The notes: a model not told the origin generated them from the letters alone. A stretch of 64,000 nucleotides of DNA from Nelumbo lutea (GCA_022828595.1 JAKGHH010000005.1:24069875-24133874), one strand, 5' to 3'. Shown: positions 1 through 11,542, counted from the first letter of the stretch. Made by a program: numbers and translations.

Positions 1-144
1 ATGACGTGCGAAGAACTCACAACCTGCAAGCCCATTCTGGATGATGAGTTAGAAAAGACAATAGGCCGAGCCCATGGCGAGGCCAGCGTGTGCCTGGACA
101 CGCAAACCCACGACAGCAAATGACTTTGTGAACCGCCATATGGA

Positions 145-1365
145 ATTGACTAAGTACCAACCATCGAACGGTGATGTCACCATTGCCACATAGGATTAGT
201 CATGACGCGCAAAAAGGTAGTAGTGAGTAATGAGGGATCTCAAGGATAAGGAAAGTCAATCCTTGAGAAGATCCTCATGAGACATGTGGCAATACTCCAG
301 TGGTGCATCCAATAATTGATAGCGAATCAAATATTCCCTTCCCCAATGCGGAGCGAATATCTTCATCTTCTACCTTTTAGGATCTTGGGACCTCCTCCAT
401 AAAAAGAGATCCTCCTCACATTAGAACTCATCTGATCCTAAACATTTACCATCCAGTACTCCCGAGCATGCCCTAACACTCCTATCATGCAATCCTAACT
501 TAAGAACCTCGCTCTTCCTTCCTCATGGGGCCTTCCTCTGTCTTTCAAAGAGACCGCTCCTCACCTCAGCCTTACACCCTGCCTACAACCACAAAGTTGC
601 GTGCAAGCAACCCACTGTCAACCCTCATGTTGTGATGGACCCACAACACACCACAAACCCTGCAATGAGCTCACAACACTTATTGCAAAACTGCAATAAA
701 CCCGCAGTTCACTGAGTTCACTCGGTGCCCAAACCAAAGAAAACCACAACCAAACCCATCCAAGGGCTCCAGGCTCGCCCGAACATGCGATGAACATACA
801 TCCGCTAAAGCACATGATAAACCCATGGCTCACGAGCTCACTCGCGAACCAAACTGAGAGAAGCCCGGGTTGAGTCCTTGGAGAGGCCCATGTGTGCCCA
901 TAGCCACGTGGAACCTACAACAACAAAAGACAGTGAAATTTCACGTGGGGTCAATAAGACGCCGCCCGTCAAGCGGTGATGTCAATAATGCCACATCAAT
1001 TAAATTATATCACGCTAGAGGTAGTAGCACACGTGAGTAATGAGGAATCTTGAGGAGAAGGAATGCAGGTCCTCAAAAAAATCCTCATGAGACGCGTGGA
1101 AAAACCCTAGTGGCGCACTTAATGATTGACAGCAAGTCCAATATTTTCTTTCCCGATAAGAGACAAGCACCTTTATCTCCTACCTTTTAGGATCTTGGGA
1201 TCTCCCCTCATAAATAGGGATCCTCTTTGTATTGAAATTCATTCGACACTCAGCATTTGACATCCAGTACTCAAGCACTCTCTCAAACTTTGATTCCTTA
1301 CCTCAGCATCCTTAGCCCCAAAAGCTTATTTCCTTACTCACCGACCTCTCTTTGTCTTTCAAGTT
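145..1365 (+). repeat. Two diverged direct copies of an LTR-like promoter block
   Basis: The block at about 150-560 recurs at about 950-1365. Matching landmarks are the GGTGATGTCA start, the GAGTAATGAGG stretch, AATCCTCATGAGAC, CCTTTTAGGATCTTGGGA, and a TATA-like box (CATAAAAAGAG at 398-408, CATAAATAG at 1209-1217) followed by a CATCCAGTACTC leader. A TATA box plus pyrimidine-rich leader just upstream of a gypsy pol on the same strand suggests LTR or leader sequence of that element. LTR ends and a primer binding site were not found, so exact borders are unknown. The stretch 560-860 is C-rich filler with no gene. Confidence 0.5.
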
Positions 1366-1500
1366 ATGACATGCAGAATTGATGTGCGCAATTAACAACA
1401 AAAACAAAAAGATACTAAAAAGTATTCCAAATAACAAGGGTAGAACAAAGAAATCATAGAATACTACAATGAGGTCCACATGCCTCCCAAACACAAGCAA

Positions 1501-2808
1501 GACTCTATCAATACCGTGGAAGATCCCATAGAGGAAATAAACATGGCTGTAGAAGGAGCAAAGAAGAGGCCATTATATATCCCAGCCAAGCTAGGATCTA
1601 AGGAGAAACAAAAATTACTTGACCATTTGAAAGGTACATAAACCTTTCCTTATAGAAAACACTAGGCATTCATTAAAACAAAACTAAACTATGTTTTATC
1701 TCACAGAGTTCCAGGATGTCTTTGCTTGGTCATACGACCAGATGCTAGGATTGGACTTGGCCCTTGTCAAACATTCGCTATGCATAGATCCGAAATTCAA
1801 ACTTGTGAAACAATCACAAAGGATCTTCAAACTAGAAATAGCTCTGAAAATCAAAGAGGAGGTCGAACGACTTCTAAAAGTAGACTTCATCGAGCCCATT
1901 GCAAATCCATAGTGGTTAGCCAACGTAGTTCCACTCAAAAAGAAGAACGAACAACTAAGGTTAGTATCCGATCTCTAGTACACTAGTTTTTGATTATCAA
2001 AACAGAAATTAGCACACTAACTTCTCCTACCCATACCCTAGGTGTTGTGTCGACTTTAGAGGGTTGAACAAAGCCTGCACCAAGGATGAGTTCCCTCTAT
2101 CGATTATGGATATCCTCATAGACTCAACGGAAGGAAACCAGTTCTTCTCCTTCTTAGATGCCTATAGTGGATACAACCATATCTATATTGACCCTGTAGA
2201 TGCACCACACACAACAATCAAAATGCCAATTGAGAACTTCTGCTATAAGATGATGCCATTTGGCCTAAAGAATGTCGGAGCCACATACAAGAGGGCAATG
2301 ACGAGCGTATTTCATGATATGATGCACAAAGAGATATTTCATGATATGATGCACAAAGAGATAGAATGCTATGTAGATGACATAGTGGTTAAGGAAAAGA
2401 AAAGAGAATACCATTTTGGAGTGCTTAGAAATCTATTTAATAGATGTAGAACATTCATCCTGAGACTTAACCCATTAAAATGTGCATTTGGAGTACAGTC
2501 CATAAAGTTCCTAGGCTACAGAGTAGATCAAACCAAGATCCACCTAGATGAGGTCAAGATGAAAGCAGTTCTAGACTTACCCCCTCCAAACACTGAGTCT
2601 CAACTAAAGACCATCCTAGGAAAAGTCTCCTACTTTAGAAGGTTTAATGCCAGCCTATCATAAATAGCGATGCCGCTTTTAAAATTGACCAAGAAGTCTA
2701 CTGAGTATAAATGGTCGACAAAACATCAGGATGCCTTCAACCAGCTGAAATAGACTTTGGCCAAAGCCCCAACCATGTCACTACCTAAGAGTGTGAAGGA
2801 AGGTGAAA
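1501..2808 (+). pseudogene. Ty3/gypsy (Tat-like) reverse transcriptase, degraded
   Basis: Remnant of a retrotransposon pol gene. The linker before the RT (IPAKLGSKEKQKLLDHLK, then EFQDVFAWSYDQMLGLD) is typical of Tat-type gypsy elements. It is followed by a palm-domain stretch (FSFLDAYSGYNHIYI, MMPFGLKNVGATY) and a catalytic YVDD at 2370-2381. In-frame stops occur at 1910 and 2661 and the frame changes, so no full protein can be made. Codons just before YVDD carry an exact 27-bp in-frame duplication (2308-2361, residues IFHDMMHKE twice). The gene breaks at about 2808 where another element is inserted and resumes at about 4607. Confidence 0.85.
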
Positions 2809-4603
2809 TCCATCATATGGATGGCCGAACCATGCCAGATGGTTGGACGAAATTTCAAAAATTTTCTTCAACCTTCTGGGAATCGCATTCCCAATTTTAG
2901 AAAAATTGCATTTTTGAAGGATTGTTCTTGCACCAAATCAGACCAAATCTGAAACCAAAAGGAAGGGAGAAGAATACCTGATGCAGATTCCACAAATGTA
3001 GCTCCCAGAGTGGTAGTTCACGCCCAAATTGAATCCTAAAACTAGCCTCCACTGAAGATGGCGCAGCTTGAGATGAAGTCAGTTCAGCAACGCAGTTTTT
3101 AGCAAAACTACAATCCAACACCTTGGATCGTACAAGGGAGGTGAGCACGAAATTATTCTGATGTTTTCTTGCAAAAGATATCATAATTCAAGACCGGTCA
3201 AGATTAGCCACAAGATGGATAACAAACTAGGGTTTCTAGGGAGGTAAGAGTAGAGAAAGAGAGAGAACTGAGAGCAGTTGTGCAACTGGAGTAGTTCACC
3301 CTCTCCCTTTTATAATCCTTAAGAGAGCACCTCTCCTAATCGAATTAAGAGATTTGTTAACCAAATCTTTATTTAGATCTGGACTCTATCATCAGATAAG
3401 TCTTATCCTCTTATGATAATGGGTGCTCCAAACCCATATTTGCTCAAGTCACATGACTATTTAAGCTAACATGTGACTTTTTGATTAATCTAATTAATCA
3501 TGAGCTTTAAGCCCATTAAGCAAGTGGCTCACGTCCCTAGGTAGTTATTGGCCCATTTAGGTTCAATTTGTATGGCGTGGGACCCCAACAATGACCTAAA
3601 ATAAGCCCACACGGGTTTAGACCAGCCTCTGTTAAAAGGCCTAGCCGAAGTCACTACTAAGCACAGTGAACCCCTGAGTCTATCAGTATGGGCTCTTAAT
3701 GGACCAAACATTTACATTAAATGATCATTGAGTCTATCCATCCTATGAAGGCCCAAGGGCAATGGACTTAAATAGGATATAGCTGATCAAGTAAAATAAC
3801 CCTCAATGGTCTCTTACACCTAACCTCTCAGCCCATAATGATCAACCACTGCCCGACAGGGAAGGACCTCTCCCTTGGGTGCAAGGTGTAGTGTTGCACT
3901 CCCTACTCGAATGGGTCCTGACCTTTTTGCAAACACTTTTCTTAAAACACAATATATATTATCATATAAATATATTTTGCAAACACTTTTCTTAAAACAC
4001 AAGTTTGAAATCGACTATCGGTGGTTTTGGTTTCCATCAGAGAGAGTGCAGTCCCGATCATTCACTTTGTTCGACAAAGGGGCTGATCCTATCACTATGA
4101 TCACCCACTCGAGTGAATTCTCAGACTGCTCCAAGATACCTAGGTTTTGACCCCCAAAGAATCTCATTGATTGGCATATCAAAGACAGCCCGATCCAACA
4201 CCCAATACAGTACCATAATCGATTCTAGAGGTTATGTGTAACTTTCCAGCTTTGTACATCAGTTTCCAAGGTCTAGGGCATAACTGGAAATTGGTTTGGG
4301 TTCAGTGCTTCAAACAAACACACACTACATGTGCTTCAGGTCCAGCCCTGGTAGCTAAGGGAGGCTGCCCCAACCTTCTTGGCAGCACATTAGTGTCAGC
4401 CTTGGCAGGATAAACTCCCTAAGTCTATCCAACAGCTGAGAACGTTTTAAACTAACACAAGCCTCATAAGTGTTCAATTTAAGGGGTAATTACACAAAAA
4501 CACACCAACCATAACATAAAACAATTATGTACTTTTATTCATTTACAATCAATGTATCTGTACATTAATTTGATTGGAGCTAAGGGCATACACTGTCTAA
4601 CAG
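2809..4603 (-). mobile_element. Probable solo LTR (copia-like), copy 1, nested in gypsy pol
   Basis: A 1.8 kb non-coding block that recurs at 43056-44851 in the same orientation with clear similarity from end to end. Shared landmarks are AATCCATCATATGGATGG at the left, AGTTCACGCCCAA, TGTATGGCGTGGGACCCC, CAGAGAGAGTG, and TTTGATTGGAG...CTAACAG at the right. Read on the minus strand it begins TGTTAGA...GTATGCCCTTA, the style of plant Ty1/copia LTRs. It interrupts the RNase H of a gypsy element whose coding sequence resumes directly after it. No ORF, primer binding site or convincing target duplication was seen, so the class is inferred. Confidence 0.5.
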
Positions 4604-4606
4604 AGT

Positions 4607-4960
4607 GGCTGAGAGTTCAAGGTGTACATCACATCGAACTCAGAGGTCGTAGGATGCCTATTAACCCAGGACAATGATGAGGGCGTTAAGTGTCCGATAT
4701 ACTATGACAGTAGAACCCTGAATCCAGTAGAGAAGAATAACTTCCACATGGAGTAGCAGTGCCTGGTGTTAGTATTTGCAACACAAAATTTCAGACACAA
4801 CATCCTAGTCTAGAAGGTGAAGTTGATCGCAAGGAGTGATCCCATCAAATACTTCATAGATAGACCTCCACTCTTAGGAAAGCTGGTTAAGTGGACGATG
4901 CAATTGAATGAATATAATATCAGGTACACCCAACCAAAGGTGATTAAATGATAAGTGGTT
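4607..4960 (+). pseudogene. Ty3/gypsy RNase H, continuation of the split pol
   Basis: Continues the pol frame broken at 2808. It reads EFKVYITSNSEVVGCLLTQ, then IYYDSRTLNPVEKN, FATQNFRHNILV, DPIKYFIDRPPLLGKLVKW, a standard gypsy RT-RNase H module. Stops at about 4757 and 4813 make it dead. With the RT at 1501-2808 it is one ancestral element split by the solo LTR. Confidence 0.8.
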
Positions 4961-4974
4961 GCAGTTGCCTTTCC

Positions 4975-5165
4975 TACCAACCCCAGGCACGATCTCTTAT
5001 ACCATGGCAACCCTAGGCGTGATCTTTTATACCTTGGCAACTCCAGGAAGGCCCTAACAACCCTAGGTGTGATCTCTTATACCCTGGCAGCCCTAGAGAC
5101 AATCTCTTATACTCTTGCAACCCCAGCAGGGCCCTAGCAACCCTAGGCATGATCTCTCATATCCT
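4975..5165 (+). repeat. 30/30/20-bp patterned minisatellite
   Basis: Units begin CAACCC(C/T)AGG and most contain GATCTCTTATACC. Unit lengths run 30, 30, 20, 30, 30, 20, 30, so the array is about 2.4 copies of an 80-bp higher-order unit. It directly follows the decayed gypsy RNase H. The purine-rich stretch 5195-5260 after it has no recognisable gene. Confidence 0.75.
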
Positions 5166-5438
5166 AGATTTTGGGTTTTGCGCTTTTGCAAGGGATAAGG
5201 GAGAAAGGAGAGAGGTTTAAGGAGAAAAAAGAGAAGGGGAAATGGGAGAAGGAGAGAACTACTGGACCTAATCACTTTATAATATAGTATAGATAGGTAG
5301 ATAATGCAAATCCATGTTTGGGCTTGGTTATGAAAAGCCCATATTATATTTTTGTCCACGTGGCCTTGTAGGGAACGTGGCAAAAACAAAAGACCAGACT
5401 AAGTCATGTCATGTTCAAGAGAAAGGGTAAAATGAAAA

Positions 5439-5456
5439 TAGCGCGTAGTCAACCTT
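5439..5456 (+). promoter_or_regulatory. Conserved promoter block 1 with W-box, peptide gene 1
   Basis: TAGCGCGTAGTCAACCTT here matches 17 of 18 bases of the block at 22027-22044 upstream of peptide gene 3 (minus strand). It includes GTCAA, the complement of the W-box core TTGAC bound by WRKY factors. A weaker match lies at 19615-19650 upstream of peptide gene 2. Conservation between paralogues in otherwise diverged DNA suggests function, though recent duplication alone could explain it. Confidence 0.5.
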
Positions 5457-6170
5457 ACATGAGCTGGCCGGAATATTTGAAAAGTATTAGAGAGAACGAA
5501 TTTGTGTTATTTTTGGGGGTAATAAAAATAAATTTGTGTTTCGACAACGTATTAAGAGAATAGATTCCAAACATCCACTACTGCAAAATTGTGTTTGTTT
5601 GCTTAATTCTCTGGTCAACAAATGTGTAGGCTTACGGGTCATTGGATCAGGATGGATCCGCTCTAAACTAACCCATAAACCTGGCAATCGGGTCAGGTTG
5701 AGTTGGGTTAAGGCAATTTTCAAGTCATTTCAGCTTGCGTCAGTTTTTGGGTTGGGTTAGTAAAGGCTACACCTTTACCTTAAATATTCAGGTTAGAGTT
5801 GACCCAGGGTTAGGTCAATTGCTTTTACCAAGTCAAAGCAAAGAAATGGATTTAATCATCCGATTCAAATGGTTTGACCGTTTGAATTGTTCAACTATCT
5901 GGGGTTAACACCAGTTTGAAAATAGGTGGCCCAGTGTGGCTCAACTCAATCCAACCCAATTCCAATTTTTTTGGTGAGGCCAAGCCGATTTCTAGTTAAG
6001 GTCACTGCACAGGGTCGGTTCGGGTTTGCAGGTACCCGAAGGAAATTAATGAGCCGCATTTAATTTGATCAATCTGGGAATCCCAACAAGAATTCGATTT
6101 GAATTTAAAACGGGTAAAAGCAGGCATGAAGAAAGGACAAAAATTTTGTGGTATATTGATCGAATAGTGT
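5457..6170. other. Extra DNA between two conserved promoter blocks of peptide gene 1
   Basis: In peptide gene 3 the two conserved blocks are 82 bp apart; here they are about 715 bp apart. Short matches just inside each block (AATATTTGAAAAGT near 5472, GTATATTGATCGA near 6151) place the extra roughly 600 bp between about 5520 and 6150. It holds GGGTTGGG-rich sequence and no supported gene or clear inverted repeat. Confidence 0.45.
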
Positions 6171-6188
6171 GGTCAAGAGTTTCGCGTT
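6171..6188 (+). promoter_or_regulatory. Conserved promoter block 2 with W-box, peptide gene 1
   Basis: GGTCAAGAGTTTCGCGTT is identical to the minus-strand sequence at 21928-21945 upstream of peptide gene 3. It contains TTGACC in reverse, a W-box. A further TTGACT-type core lies about 50 bp downstream in both genes (AGTCAAAATTTAGACT here). A TATA-like TATATAT at 6293-6299 follows about 105 bp before the start codon. Confidence 0.55.
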
Positions 6189-6399
6189 CAGAATGATTCA
6201 AAATTCTCTCGTTTAAGCAGTCAAAATTTAGACTAGACTCGAGGTTTTATACCATCTAGCGTTAACTGGACAAATTAACCCAATAACAAATCTATATATG
6301 TATTCTCTGGTTTTAGTTGTTCATCATCATTGGATCCATTCATACTTCATTCATATCCTGCAACAGAGAAAAAAAACAGCTTACTTGTTCATAAGAAAA

Positions 6400-6618
6400 A
6401 TGGAGTCTTTCAGAAGAAATCTGTTGAGAGTTTTGATCACTCTGATCATCTTGTTTCCAGTTCTATTCTTGTCTCTTGCAGCTTCTCGCCCTCTTGATGG
6501 AGGTGAGTGGTTAATTAGAAAGGAAGATATCGTGCTGCAACTTCAATCCCTAACAGGCCCAGTACCACCTTCCGGGCTTTCATGTACCACCACCCGACCA
6601 AACAACAAATGTCCATAA
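6400..6618 (+). CDS. Small secreted two-cysteine signalling peptide precursor 1
   Basis: 72 residues, single exon. The start MESFRRNLL is chosen because its two paralogues begin the same way (MSSYRRNLL, MGYHRRSLF); an upstream in-frame ATG at 6298 lies at the putative TATA box. Residues about 9-28 form a hydrophobic signal peptide ending near LAAS-RPLDG. The C-terminus carries the conserved block LQSLTGPVPPSGLSC and a second Cys eight residues on, ending KCP. The PPSGxS core plus a spaced cysteine pair resembles plant phytocytokine precursors (CTNIP/SCREW type, with an IDA/PIP-like PPSGPS core). That family call is from motif resemblance only. Compared with gene 3 it has about six extra residues (LIRKED region) before the motif. 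The expected product is secreted and processed to a C-terminal peptide seen by a receptor kinase. Confidence 0.75.
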   Translation: MESFRRNLLRVLITLIILFPVLFLSLAASRPLDGGEWLIRKEDIVLQLQSLTGPVPPSGLSCTTTRPNNKCP

Positions 6619-7095
6619 ACTGAATGAAACCAACTTCAGATCCAAGTATGATATCCGATGACTCGTGTGCTTCACAGAACACTGAAGATGGACCGAAGCT
6701 CAAAGAGATACAGAAAGAATAATTTAATTAAATTTTGTTTTATTTACTTTTAATTTATTCTTTTCCTTTGCTTTGGGGCATTCCTCAAAGGGTTGTGCCA
6801 ATGTTGTAATATCTTCATTTACGTAATTAGCACATTCATTTTGGATAAAAAAAAAATCAGAATCAATGCCAATATTTGATGTTCGAATCTGATTAACTTT
6901 CATGGCAGCACCTGACAATTTAGGGGTATATTTTGATTAGTCAAAGCTCTTCTATCTGGTATCACGTCTTTTCGGTATTGTAGATTGATTTACCATTTTG
7001 TATATTAATATTGGGCTTAATTTTTCTATGTTTTCTGGCCTAAAAATCTTTTTAAAGTAAGGGCTTTCTTCAATTGCTCCCTTAATTTATTGGGT
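6619..7095. other. 3' flank of peptide gene 1, no gene seen
   Basis: Contains the likely 3' untranslated region and AT-rich sequence (ATTTAATTAAATTTTG at about 6721). No coding region or repeat was recognised. Confidence 0.5.
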
Positions 7096-7104
7096 AATCA
7101 GCCC

Positions 7105-7315
7105 GAAATGGTAGAGGTGTAAAGTGGGTCGTGCCGGATCGGCATGGCACGGCCCACGCAAAAGGTGGGACCTGCCGTGTTGGCCCATGGGCCATGCCTC
7201 CATCCTCGGTGGAAATTTTGGGGGTCGGCCCAGGCCTGGGCAGGGCTAGGATGCAGACCTTGCTAGGCTGGGCCACATGGCGGGCCTTGGGCCTAGGCTG
7301 AACCGGGCTACAATA
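7105..7315. repeat. GC-rich GGGCC-type repeat beside the hAT remnant
   Basis: A stretch dominated by GGCCC/GGGCC words (GGCATGGCACGGCCCACG, GGCCTTGGGCCTAGGC) in otherwise AT-rich DNA. Such sequence is common near the ends of plant hAT elements, and it lies at the 3' side of a minus-strand hAT transposase remnant. No matching opposite terminus was found. Confidence 0.35.
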
Positions 7316-7799
7316 TTTTTTTTTATTTTTTTGTCTTTTTTTTGAAAATTTTGATTTCTTTTCTAAGTAAAATTGTAAAACTAAAATACTTAACTTTTCA
7401 TGAACTTTGGGAATTGGAAACTATTTAAAAAATTAAGAAATGAGAAATCTTAGTTATCTAATACATAAATGAAAAAAATACTTAACCAAATTGAAAGAAG
7501 AATGATGGAATAACACATTGGAAGAAAAATAGGAATTTTATTTCATTTAATTTTGAATGGTACAAATTACAAATATAATGATTGGATCATTGGATACATG
7601 GATGAATAAAATATGAAAATAGAATAAATTAATAAAATATAAAAAATACAATCTAGTTACAAATTGAAAATACAAAATAACATTGTTAAAAAATTAAAAA
7701 ATATACCAAATAAATTAAATAAAATTAAAAAAATTTACGATAATTTGAAAAAAAAAATTCTATACAAGTAGTCAAATTCATGAGCCATGATTCATGACT

Positions 7800-8770
7800 T
7801 TCATCATCTGCTTCGGGTGAAATATCCAGTGTAGTATCATGCCATCATTTGTCTTGTAATCTGTTTTTTGCATCTAGCCAATCCTTGAAGCAGAAGCACA
7901 TCTCTATGCTTTCATCATTCTTGCAGCTTCTTTTGTCATCTAGCACCCTGGTACCTACACTAAAACAAGGCTGATGTAACTATATACACCGAAGGGGTTA
8001 GTAAATCACGTGCCATGGCAGTGAGAGCTAGATAATTTTTTGAATATTCACTCCACCATGCTAAAATATCAAAATTATTTGATCATTCACCTAAATTAGA
8101 AAAATTTGCTTGTAAATAAAAAATAAGTTCATGAACTTGTTGTAGAAGTAGCAGATTTCTGTCTTCTACTTATTAAATAAAAATTTTTCTCTTCTACTAT
8201 TGGGCTCAAGGTCAGAAGTAGAACATGTCGTACAAGTGTTCAGATTCATATAAACTGTACATTTCAAATAATAAATTATGAATTTCTTCTTTTTATTTCC
8301 TATATCAATATTCATATTTTCACAATATGATTCAAGTAAAATATCTAAACCATTTTCCTAATCCTAGGGTCTAATATTGTAACTAAACAATAAAGGGGAG
8401 AAATGTTCTCCCAATATTTTTTAAATTTATTTTTCATTATTTCAACAATACATTGAAATTATGGATTATTTCTATATTTTGCAAAACAATCATTAATTAC
8501 CATTAATTGATAAGGTAAATTACAACTAGTTGGATATTAAATTCTAGATAATTCATTAGTTGCATCATAAAAATGTTTTAAAAAATCTCTTATACAAACT
8601 GTTATTTCCCAATCTTCCTCAAATATCATATCATTAGACATTTTTGAATTTTAAAAATCAATAAGACTTTGTTTATGAGAAATACAAATTTCTAACATAG
8701 TATAGGTAGAATTTCACCTATGCTTTACATCTAATATAAAATGTTTATGTTTTAAATCATAATTTGACAT
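7800..8770 (-). pseudogene. hAT superfamily transposase remnant (RICESLEEPER/Ac-like)
   Basis: Read on the minus strand with frame changes. Near 8698-8725 lies the hAT signature R-stop-NSTYTMLE, in which the usual Trp of RWNST is a TGA. Then come FEEDWEITVCIRDFLKHFYD, FAKYRN, MKNKFKKYWENISPLY with ILDPRIRK, and finally the hAT dimerisation domain (FDILAWWSEYSKNYLALTAM, ARDLLTPSVYIVTSALF, CFKDWLDAKNRLQDKWW). Many stops and shifts make it a dead transposase; no intact ORF exists. Confidence 0.8.
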
Positions 8771-8855
8771 AAATATTTAAATTCTTGTTTCATTAATGGT
8801 GTCTAATTTCATTAAAAATAACCTCCATGTTGGTCATGACATGCATATATATGAC

Positions 8856-8858
<3 letters not shown>

Positions 8859-8918
<60 letters not shown>

Positions 8919-8939
8919 ATATATATATATATATATATA
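8859..8939. repeat. (CT)n/(TA)n compound microsatellite
   Basis: About 29 CT dinucleotides run directly into about 11 TA dinucleotides. It abuts the left end of a Helitron-like element; the second copy of that element is likewise preceded by a TA/GATA run. Confidence 0.95.
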
Positions 8940-8940
8940 C

Positions 8941-10892
8941 ACTAAAACAAAGCGGTCAAGAAATTTTCTCCTTTTTTTTGAACTTTTTAGTTTTTACTCC
9001 ATGTCATTTTTGGAACAACCAATGAGATGGACTTTCCCAATAACCTAAATAATCTCTTCTCCTAAACTACCTCCCCCACTTTTTCCAAAATTATCTCTAA
9101 TTCCCATTTAACTTCTAAATTATCTCTAAATGCTAATTATCCCCAAAATTATCTCTAATTCTTATTTATCCTCTCCCCTACTCTTTATCTATATCTATCT
9201 AAAGAAAGCTTTGATTAAAAAATTTAAGAATTACTTAAATATTCTAATAAAGTTATATAATAAGTTTAAAATATTTATTAAAAACACAAAAAAATAATTT
9301 TATATTTTTATGAAATATATCACGAAATTATGTACTAACAATTTAAATTATTTTTTTTCTAGATTATCAATTTAAATGTTTTTTAAATATATAAAAATAT
9401 GTAATATCTTTAAATAAATAAAATTCAAATAAAATTTAAAAAGCTTATTCAATGTACAAAAATAATTATAATATAATACTGAAATTAAAAATAATTTAAT
9501 ATATTACAAAAATAATAATGAAATTATGTAATAATAGTATAAATTATAATTTTATGGATAATTAAATTCAATAAATAATTAATATTTTAAAAGTTAAATA
9601 TTTTATAGATTATTTACGTAATTAAATAAACAAATATTTTAAATAAAAAATATTTAACATAACTATATTTTAAATAGTTAAAATAAAAAAAATAATGTAA
9701 TAAATTTTAAAAATTCTAAAAAGTAAACAAATAATTATAACATAATATTGAAAAATAATAATTTAATATTTTTACATAATATTGTAAATAATTAACTTCA
9801 CTTATATCAAGTAATAATTTGAGAAAATAACTTTCAAAAAAATTAATATTTACAAATAATAATTTTAAACTCTTAATATATATTTATTATATAATTTATT
9901 TCCAATGATTATGTATAAATTTATTTTGTTTTGTTATTTAACAGAAAACTTTCAATAATTATTGGATATTAGATTACTATTATTGAAATTTTTAAATTTA
10001 ATTTATTATACTTATTGTATTTATTATACTTTTGTTATAAGTTATTGATTAATATTTATTAGAGATTAAACTCTTATTTGAGATTATACTATTTATTGAC
10101 TAAGTTAATATATTTTTAGTACTTATTGTATTTTTGTAATTTATGTAATTATTGTACTTTTCATTATCAATATAATTTCAATAATTGTGTATTTTTTCTA
10201 TAATTTTTCAATAATTATCAAAGATTAAACTATTGTTATTTATCAGAGATAAGACTGCTAATTTAGCTAAAATAATGAGTGTTCATGAATTGGTTCAATT
10301 TGGCCGTAGGCTATTTGGCCAACCAAATTGACCTAGTTAGGTTAGGGAGTTGGTCAGCTAAAACCGACTAACCTTTAGTGAAAACTGACCCACTCAAGTT
10401 GTATCAGTTTGGGTCAATTTATTGGTTTGGTCAGTCTGTTCAAAAGACTTAAACTTAAAATTTTCATTTAATTTTAAAAATTATAGTGCAATTATTAAAA
10501 AATAAATTTAAAAATTAGATTTATGATATAAAACAATTTAGACTAAGAAATATGGAAAATTTTCCACTTTTTTATATTAAGAATTATATTTAAAATATAA
10601 AATATTAATATATATCCATGGTTAGGTCATTCGATTTTGGTTGGTTTACAAATGGCCAAAGTGAAACTGATCCAACTTGGTCGAATTGGGAAGTTTTTGA
10701 ACGAAAAACCAACTTGGGTCAAGTTAATTAGGTTGGTTGGTTTCATCAATTCGATAAATAAACCTAACTGAAATTAATTATTTTTATTTTTGTATTATAA
10801 AAATTTTATTAAAAGTAGTATATAAAATATGAATAATTATTAATTATTTAAAAAGTTAAAAATATAAAACAATTATAAACTCTTATGTGTTT
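8941..10892 (+). mobile_element. Helitron-like non-autonomous element, copy A (truncated)
   Basis: Starts ACTAAAACAAAGCGGTCAAG, shared with copy B1 at about 14374. Downstream blocks are shared by all three copies: the pyrimidine-rich CTAAACTACCTCCCCCAC and TCTATCTAAAGAAAG region, the GTGTATTTT...AGATTAAACTATTGTTATTTAT block, and the GGCCAACCAAA block. It is cut at 10892 by the LTR of a gypsy element. A probable displaced 3' terminus lies at 14262-14294. About 9240-10260 is extremely AT-rich with no ORF. Confidence 0.5.
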
Positions 10893-11458
10893 TGTTCGGG
10901 TCATGGCTAAGCTGGTCCTGAGAGACAAGTGGCCGCCCAGTCATCGCCAGGCCACATCGGCATAGCTCGACCGATCTACACTATTATTGTGGCCCATCTT
11001 ATCCTTTCAGCCACATCAGCTATACATCACATGGATGAGCACAACTACGGATAAAGAGGAGTAAGGAAGACGACTCCACTGGGGAATGGGACTCTATCCC
11101 GAATACTTCGGCGGCTAACCTCATCCCGACAACCCCGGAAGCCCAATTTGACCAGAACATGAATCTCCAACTATAAAAAGGTACTCCATGCTAAAGGTAA
11201 GGGTTCCCAACTTCTGACACCCATACTATTACCCTGCTCGGACTAGCACCTACGTAGCTTGGCCCGACCATCCACTACTTCATACTGACTTAAGCGTTGG
11301 AGTACCTTACCCAAGGATAACTCCTCGGGCCTCTGACTTCTCCTTTCTTGATCACAGGTCTTGAAGCGTGGCTTCGTCGTTGTAGCTTGCCCCTGCCCTG
11401 TTAGCAAAGACTATCTGGTTGCTCTCCTCAATTTGTGCACTCGGATTGAGCAGCATCA
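10893..11458 (+). repeat. 5' LTR of Tat-type gypsy element E1
   Basis: Begins TGTTCGGGTCA and ends GCATCA. It is clearly homologous to the LTR at 32437-33030 of element E2 on the other strand. A TATA box (CTATAAAAAG, 11171-11180) is followed by GGTAAGGGTTCCCAAC. Directly after the LTR, GATTGGCGTCGTCTATGGGA resembles the primer binding site used by plant Tat elements. It interrupts Helitron copy A. Confidence 0.8.
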
Positions 11459-11542
11459 GATTGGCGTCGTCTATGGGAAACACACAAAAAGCCTTTCCCA
11501 AAAATCCTTCCTTCCTCACCACACAATCAAGAAAGTGATCAA

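Noticed and set aside
3529..4150. Short ORFs on both strands inside the 1.8 kb repeat
   Set aside because: Not conserved as ORFs in the second copy at 43.1-44.9 kb.
4975..5165. Possible CRISPR-like array of short repeats
   Set aside because: Units are contiguous with no unique spacers, in a plant nuclear setting; it is a minisatellite.
8827..9048. ORF with a Ser-Leu repeat protein
   Set aside because: Translation of a (CT)n/(TA)n microsatellite.
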